Shown: positions 60,830 through 64,000 of the stretch, one piece after another
Layout: each line of letters begins with the position of its first letter
Numbering within the stretch: position 1 is the first letter of the stretch
Assembly: GCA_964430565.1 (NCBI GenBank)
Contig: CAYSFD010000016.1
Location: forward strand, 1 to 64,000
Source: VBDM01 sp964430565
GTDB lineage: Bacteria > Pseudomonadota > Gammaproteobacteria > Burkholderiales > SG8-39
Reading direction: 5' to 3'
Length of the DNA: 64,000 bases
Notes under the pieces: model-generated
The model's database searches: none
The model's input: only the letters and a program-made list of their open reading frames with translations
Told to the model about the DNA's origin: nothing
Position numbers and translations under genes: made by a program

Positions 60830-63228
60830 TCCAAGGTGACCCCGTTCCGGTCGACGCTCGGCACCACCCAGAACTGATACATCCCGGCAAACGTGCCGGG
60901 ATGACGCGACTCGTATTCGGCCCAGTTCCCGAGCGAAACCGCCGCCGGGTCGTCCGGAAACTCGCGCTGATAGTCGAGCAGCGCAGTGCGGATCTCGAAC
61001 TCGAATCCGAGGAACTCCAGCCCCAAGTCCGCGAGCAAGGCTTCGATCTCTCCGAGCGAGTAGCGCCGTTCCTGGACGTGGAACAGCAGATCGCGGCAAC
61101 CCGACAGGGAATAGAAGTCCAGCGAATCCGCAACAGCGCGCGCGGAATTCTCCATCGGCAGCGCCAGGATCGCGGCACGCGCCGCGCGCATGCCCTGCGC
61201 GTCGGCGGGGTATCCGCGCTCGGCAATGAGCGTCCTGGCGGCAACCACGGAGCGCCGCCCGATCTCGCTGTAGAGCCCGACTTTCATTCGGCCGCCCGGA
61301 TTGAGCTGTCCGGCCAGTACCCGCCAGCCCTCGGCGGGATCCTGCATGTGATGCAGCACACCCGAGCACTCGATCATGTCGAAGCGCCGGTCTAGCCGGA
61401 CGAGTTCCAGGATGTCTGCCTGCGCGAATTCGACATTCAGCAGCCCGAGCTCTTTCGTGCGCCTGGCCGCGTACGCGAGGCTCGCCCGGCTCAGATCGAT
61501 GGCGAGGATGCGGCTCCGGGGATTGAGCATCGACGTGATCGCCACATGCCTACCGGTTCCGCAGCCGGCGATGAGGATACTCGGTTGCTCCGCAACCTCT
61601 CCCGCCGATATCGAGTGTGGGAAAAGCGTGCGCAGCCGCAGCGCGAGGGGAAAGGCGCCTCCTGTCGATGGCACGCGCATCCAACGCGGGTAGGGGCGCT
61701 CCTCGTACTGCGTCCGAACCGCGCGTGAAACCTCATTGCCGATGACCCCCACCAACGTCAACTCGTTGCGGAAGCGCGCTTCCTCCGCGGGCTCGGTCAC
61801 CTGCCGCAGAAATAGCCGCTCAAACATCGAGTTCGTCGATGCAGGCATGGCCGCCAGTCCCCGCAACGCGTGCAGGGGGCAATAGCACGCGTACAAGGCG
61901 AGGTCTGTCTCGCTCAAACCCTCTCCCCGCGCCAATCCGTTTTCAAGTTCCCCCTTCAGGCGCTCGACGATGCGCGTCTCGTCATCATCTTGCGCATGCA
62001 CATACTCGCTCAGGAAACACTGATGCGCGATGGCCGCCAGAACATCGCGCATGAGCGCGTCGCCGCGGAGTGTTCCCTCATCCCGCGCGAGGATGGCAGC
62101 GCGGCGAACGCGGGAAATCAGAGCCTCAAAATCAGGCTCGGGGATGAGCGCGTTTTCCAACATCAGGAGTAACATCGGCCGCGCGAGTTGGCGCACTACG
62201 GCTTCGTTGAGCTGCAGCACCGCGCCGCTCCGGCAATCGAGCGGCAGCACGGAGACAAAACGCGCATCGGTGCGCAGCAGGCTCGCAGCAGCCTGCGCGA
62301 GATACGCCGGCTCGATGTCCGGCCGCGAGAAGCATTCCATGAGCTCGGATTCGGCCTCGGGCGTGTAGACGTCGAACCGGAACTGGGCCAGCACATCAGC
62401 CAGCCACTGCCAAGCCACCGGCTCCTGCGGCGCCAATCGCGCGGCGGCATACAGATGCTCCAGCGCGGCACCGGGCTGCGCCGCATCGACCAGCGCCCGC
62501 CCGAAGTTGAGCCTCGCCATGGGAAAACCCGGGTCAATCTCCACCGCGCGTTGATAGTTCGCCATGCTTCCGGGCATGTCGCCCAGCGCGCGCAGCGCAT
62601 TGCCAAGATTGTTGTGCGCCATGGCATTGCGCGGATTGAGCTCGATCGCCAGATGGAACCGTTCGCGTGCCCGCTCCACCTCGCCGTGTTCCAGCAGCGC
62701 GTAACCGAAGTTGTTGTGGACCGTATCGTCTGCCGGATTCAGGGCCAGTGCCGTCTCGAATGCCGTCACCGCTTGCTCGAATCGCCCCATGCGCAGCAGG
62801 ACCACGGCGAGATAGTTGTAAGCTGCCGCGGAATCGCCTTTTGCGGACACGGCCCGACGCAGCGACACTTCCGCCTCGGGCAGTTCATTGAGCTGCAGCA
62901 GCACGATGCCGCGGTTGCGCCAGTACGCCTCGTTCGCGGGCGCCAACTCGACCGAGCGTTGCAGTGCCGTGAGGCTCTCGTCACGGCGCCCCATCTGAAA
63001 CAGGCACATGCCGAGAAAATGCACCGCTTCGGCACTGGATGGCTCGCGCGCGAGTATCTGCCGGTACATCTGCTCGGCCTGCCCGAGTTGTCCGCCCTGG
63101 AGCAGGCGCGACGCAAACGCCAGTGATCCGGCTGGACCGGCGGTACGGCCGGGTCCGGCAGGTGCTCCGCAGCAGTGCTTGTATTTCCTGCTGCTGCCGC
63201 AGGGACAAGGATCGTTGCGACCGGTCAC
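60826..63228 (-). CDS. SEC-C zinc motif, TPR repeats and methyltransferase protein
   Basis: An 800-residue protein starting at a GTG. It opens with a SEC-C zinc motif (DPCPCGSSRKYKHCC). About six to seven TPR units follow (about 40-300), then a helical region, then a class I SAM methyltransferase (about 535-690: ILIAGCGTGRHVAI motif I, AIDLSRASLAYA, and FDMIECSGVLHHM motif IV). The last part ends ...GVTLE. Such TPR-methyltransferases often modify sugars, peptides or proteins. The combination with an N-terminal SEC-C motif is less usual. The target is unknown; the small partner gene downstream is coupled. Confidence 0.82.
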   Translation of the reverse strand: MTGRNDPCPCGSSRKYKHCCGAPAGPGRTAGPAGSLAFASRLLQGGQLGQAEQMYRQILAREPSSAEAVHFLGMCLFQMGRRDESLTALQRSVELAPANEAYWRNRGIVLLQLNELPEAEVSLRRAVSAKGDSAAAYNYLAVVLLRMGRFEQAVTAFETALALNPADDTVHNNFGYALLEHGEVERARERFHLAIELNPRNAMAHNNLGNALRALGDMPGSMANYQRAVEIDPGFPMARLNFGRALVDAAQPGAALEHLYAAARLAPQEPVAWQWLADVLAQFRFDVYTPEAESELMECFSRPDIEPAYLAQAAASLLRTDARFVSVLPLDCRSGAVLQLNEAVVRQLARPMLLLMLENALIPEPDFEALISRVRRAAILARDEGTLRGDALMRDVLAAIAHQCFLSEYVHAQDDDETRIVERLKGELENGLARGEGLSETDLALYACYCPLHALRGLAAMPASTNSMFERLFLRQVTEPAEEARFRNELTLVGVIGNEVSRAVRTQYEERPYPRWMRVPSTGGAFPLALRLRTLFPHSISAGEVAEQPSILIAGCGTGRHVAITSMLNPRSRILAIDLSRASLAYAARRTKELGLLNVEFAQADILELVRLDRRFDMIECSGVLHHMQDPAEGWRVLAGQLNPGGRMKVGLYSEIGRRSVVAARTLIAERGYPADAQGMRAARAAILALPMENSARAVADSLDFYSLSGCRDLLFHVQERRYSLGEIEALLADLGLEFLGFEFEIRTALLDYQREFPDDPAAVSLGNWAEYESRHPGTFAGMYQFWVVPSVDRNGVTLE

Positions 63229-63554
63229 ACCGGGTCAGTGCCGGTCAAGGAAACGCGCCACTTCACCTCCGTCCAGGTGCACAAACAGAACGACTGCAGC
63301 GTCCTTTGGCAGTTGCGGCCGTTTCGCGCCGATTCGGGCCGAGCGGAGATCGGGCATGCGGGGATTTTGCGCTTGGGGTGGCCGGATTTGCAACACCAGT
63401 GCCTCACGGGGCCAGGTGCGGGACCGGCGCAACGCAACCGCAGGGCGCGAGGCCCGTGGCGGGCGGGTCGCGCTCATCGGGCTCGGACGCCCAGCGCCCT
63501 TATCCTTCAGAATCGTCCACACCTTATCGGGTGTGATCGAGACCTCGAGATGCG
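63229..63554. other. Gap between TPR gene and molybdoenzyme gene
   Basis: About 326 bases. It holds a possible short minus-strand frame (see the low-confidence entry at 63235) and nothing else I can support. Confidence 0.4.
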
Positions 63555-63558
63555 TCAG
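63235..63558 (-). CDS. Doubtful small protein downstream of molybdoenzyme
   Basis: A 107-codon frame that would start at a CTG (63558) overlapping the molybdoenzyme stop. The first part (THLEVSITPDKVWTILKDKG) and last part (AAVVLFVHLDGGEVARFLD) look protein-like, whereas the middle is Arg/Pro-rich like non-coding sequence. A GGGAG lies just upstream of the CTG; the next in-frame candidate is a GTG at 63522. May be a genuine short gene, a decayed one, or chance. Confidence 0.25.
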   Translation of the reverse strand: MTHLEVSITPDKVWTILKDKGAGRPSPMSATRPPRASRPAVALRRSRTWPREALVLQIRPPQAQNPRMPDLRSARIGAKRPQLPKDAAVVLFVHLDGGEVARFLDRH

Positions 63559-64000
63559 CTCCCGTCCTTCTCCACCCGGCAGAGCATCCCCCGCAGTTGG
63601 TAGGTCCCCATCTGCGGATCGTAGGGCGGGCCGTTGTCGGTGAGCACGTTGGCATTCGAGCGCCACACGCCGTACTCGGGCGCGCCCTCCTCCGGAAACC
63701 ACCAGCCGTGCTCGGCGTGGATGACGCGCGGGTCGCTGCCCGGGGCGTATTTCGCTTTCTGGCGGATGCGCCCGCGGCGCGTCTCGATCCACATCCACTC
63801 GTTCTCCACGATGCCGTGGCGCGCGGCGGTCTCAGGATGGATCTCGGCGCGCGGCTCGCGGTAAGCCTTGCGCAGGTTCGGCAGCTGGCGGTGCTCCGAG
63901 TTGAAGAAGTACGGGATGCGCGCGCCGGTGGTGAGCACCAGCGGGAACTCGCGCGCCACCTCGGGCGCGGAGATCGGGCTCTCGGGCGGCTCTTCGTAAT
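63555..64000 (-). CDS. Molybdopterin oxidoreductase, C-terminal part (N-terminus outside window)
   Basis: About 148 residues of an open frame entering from the right edge. It matches the molybdopterin-dinucleotide-binding C-terminal domain of DMSO-reductase-family enzymes: FPLVLTTGARIPYFFNSEHRQ, AEIHPETAARHGI, ENEWMWIETRRGRIRQKAKY and the late PYDPQMGTYQLRG segment. Catalytic and Fe-S domains lie beyond the window, so the substrate (for example formate, thiosulfate or other) is unknown. Its 3' end is the source of two short copies at 55916 and 60695. Confidence 0.85.
   Translation of the reverse strand, partial: YEEPPESPISAPEVAREFPLVLTTGARIPYFFNSEHRQLPNLRKAYREPRAEIHPETAARHGIVENEWMWIETRRGRIRQKAKYAPGSDPRVIHAEHGWWFPEEGAPEYGVWRSNANVLTDNGPPYDPQMGTYQLRGMLCRVEKDGS

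Noticed and set aside
63235..63558. Confident call of a new gene after the molybdoenzyme
   Set aside because: A CTG start, an Arg/Pro-rich middle and no family make it too weak; it is kept only as a low-confidence entry.
55712..64000. Right-hand region as a prophage or integrative element
   Set aside because: No integrase, transposase, att-site pair or phage gene is visible. Only remnants and short repeats support past rearrangement.

Overview
The window is a high-GC chromosomal segment from a Gram-negative bacterium, most likely a betaproteobacterium of Burkholderiales type. This is inferred from three Bug/TctC-type periplasmic binding proteins without matching permeases, many CoA-dependent catabolic genes, lipoprotein and Tat signals, and outer-membrane barrels ending in phenylalanine. 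I saw no rRNA, tRNA, CRISPR array, transposase or phage gene. Both ends cut genes: a membrane protein at the left and a molybdopterin oxidoreductase at the right.

Left part (1-9.5 kb). A three-repeat lipoprotein faces a five-gene minus-strand operon: FecR-domain protein, outer-membrane barrel, three-motif cytochrome c lipoprotein, a 583-residue protein ending in a JDVT-CTERM-like sorting tail, and a small EExxxR/FxxxH/HxxxN intramembrane protease of the MrtJ type. Protease and probable substrate overlap by 4 bp. This looks like a dedicated protein-sorting locus joined to a cytochrome.

Middle part (9.5-47 kb). Housekeeping and catabolic genes: glnS, an exported methyltransferase, a small cytochrome c, two class III CoA-transferases, two acyl-CoA dehydrogenases, an ADP-forming acyl-CoA synthetase, MmgE/PrpD, two lone receivers, a ParB-like protein, two cyclic-di-GMP enzymes, a CheW-membrane-LysM hybrid, a TRAP transporter (P-Q-M), a di-heme peroxidase operon, a GcvT/DmdA-like protein, a PhoX-like phosphatase, an orphan DpgC-type cofactor-free dioxygenase coupled to a TctC gene, a rhodanese-ChrB fusion, a rhomboid protease, and a hydroxycinnamoyl-CoA hydratase-lyase/CoA-transferase/acyl-CoA dehydrogenase set. 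Several palindromic dispersed repeats sit in the gaps.

Electron-transfer locus (47.8-55.7 kb). A minus-strand run encodes a His-rich membrane protein, a 21-heme cytochrome, an 11-heme cytochrome, a small secreted protein and a SPOR-linker-TPR-barrel outer-membrane protein. A divergent membrane-anchored Fe-S/flavin oxidoreductase lies beside it. Together these could form an electron path from NAD(P)H through the inner membrane and periplasm to the cell surface. This and the sorting operon are the strongest candidates for an undescribed system.

Right part (55.7-64 kb). This looks like a mosaic: a phosphate-binding-like protein and chemoreceptor pair, an amidase, a 3 x 23 bp tandem repeat, a SEC-C/TPR/methyltransferase protein with a small partner gene, and the molybdoenzyme end. 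Gene remnants (an SDR C-terminus and a substrate-binding-protein C-terminus) and two short exact copies of the molybdoenzyme 3' end point to past insertions and duplications.
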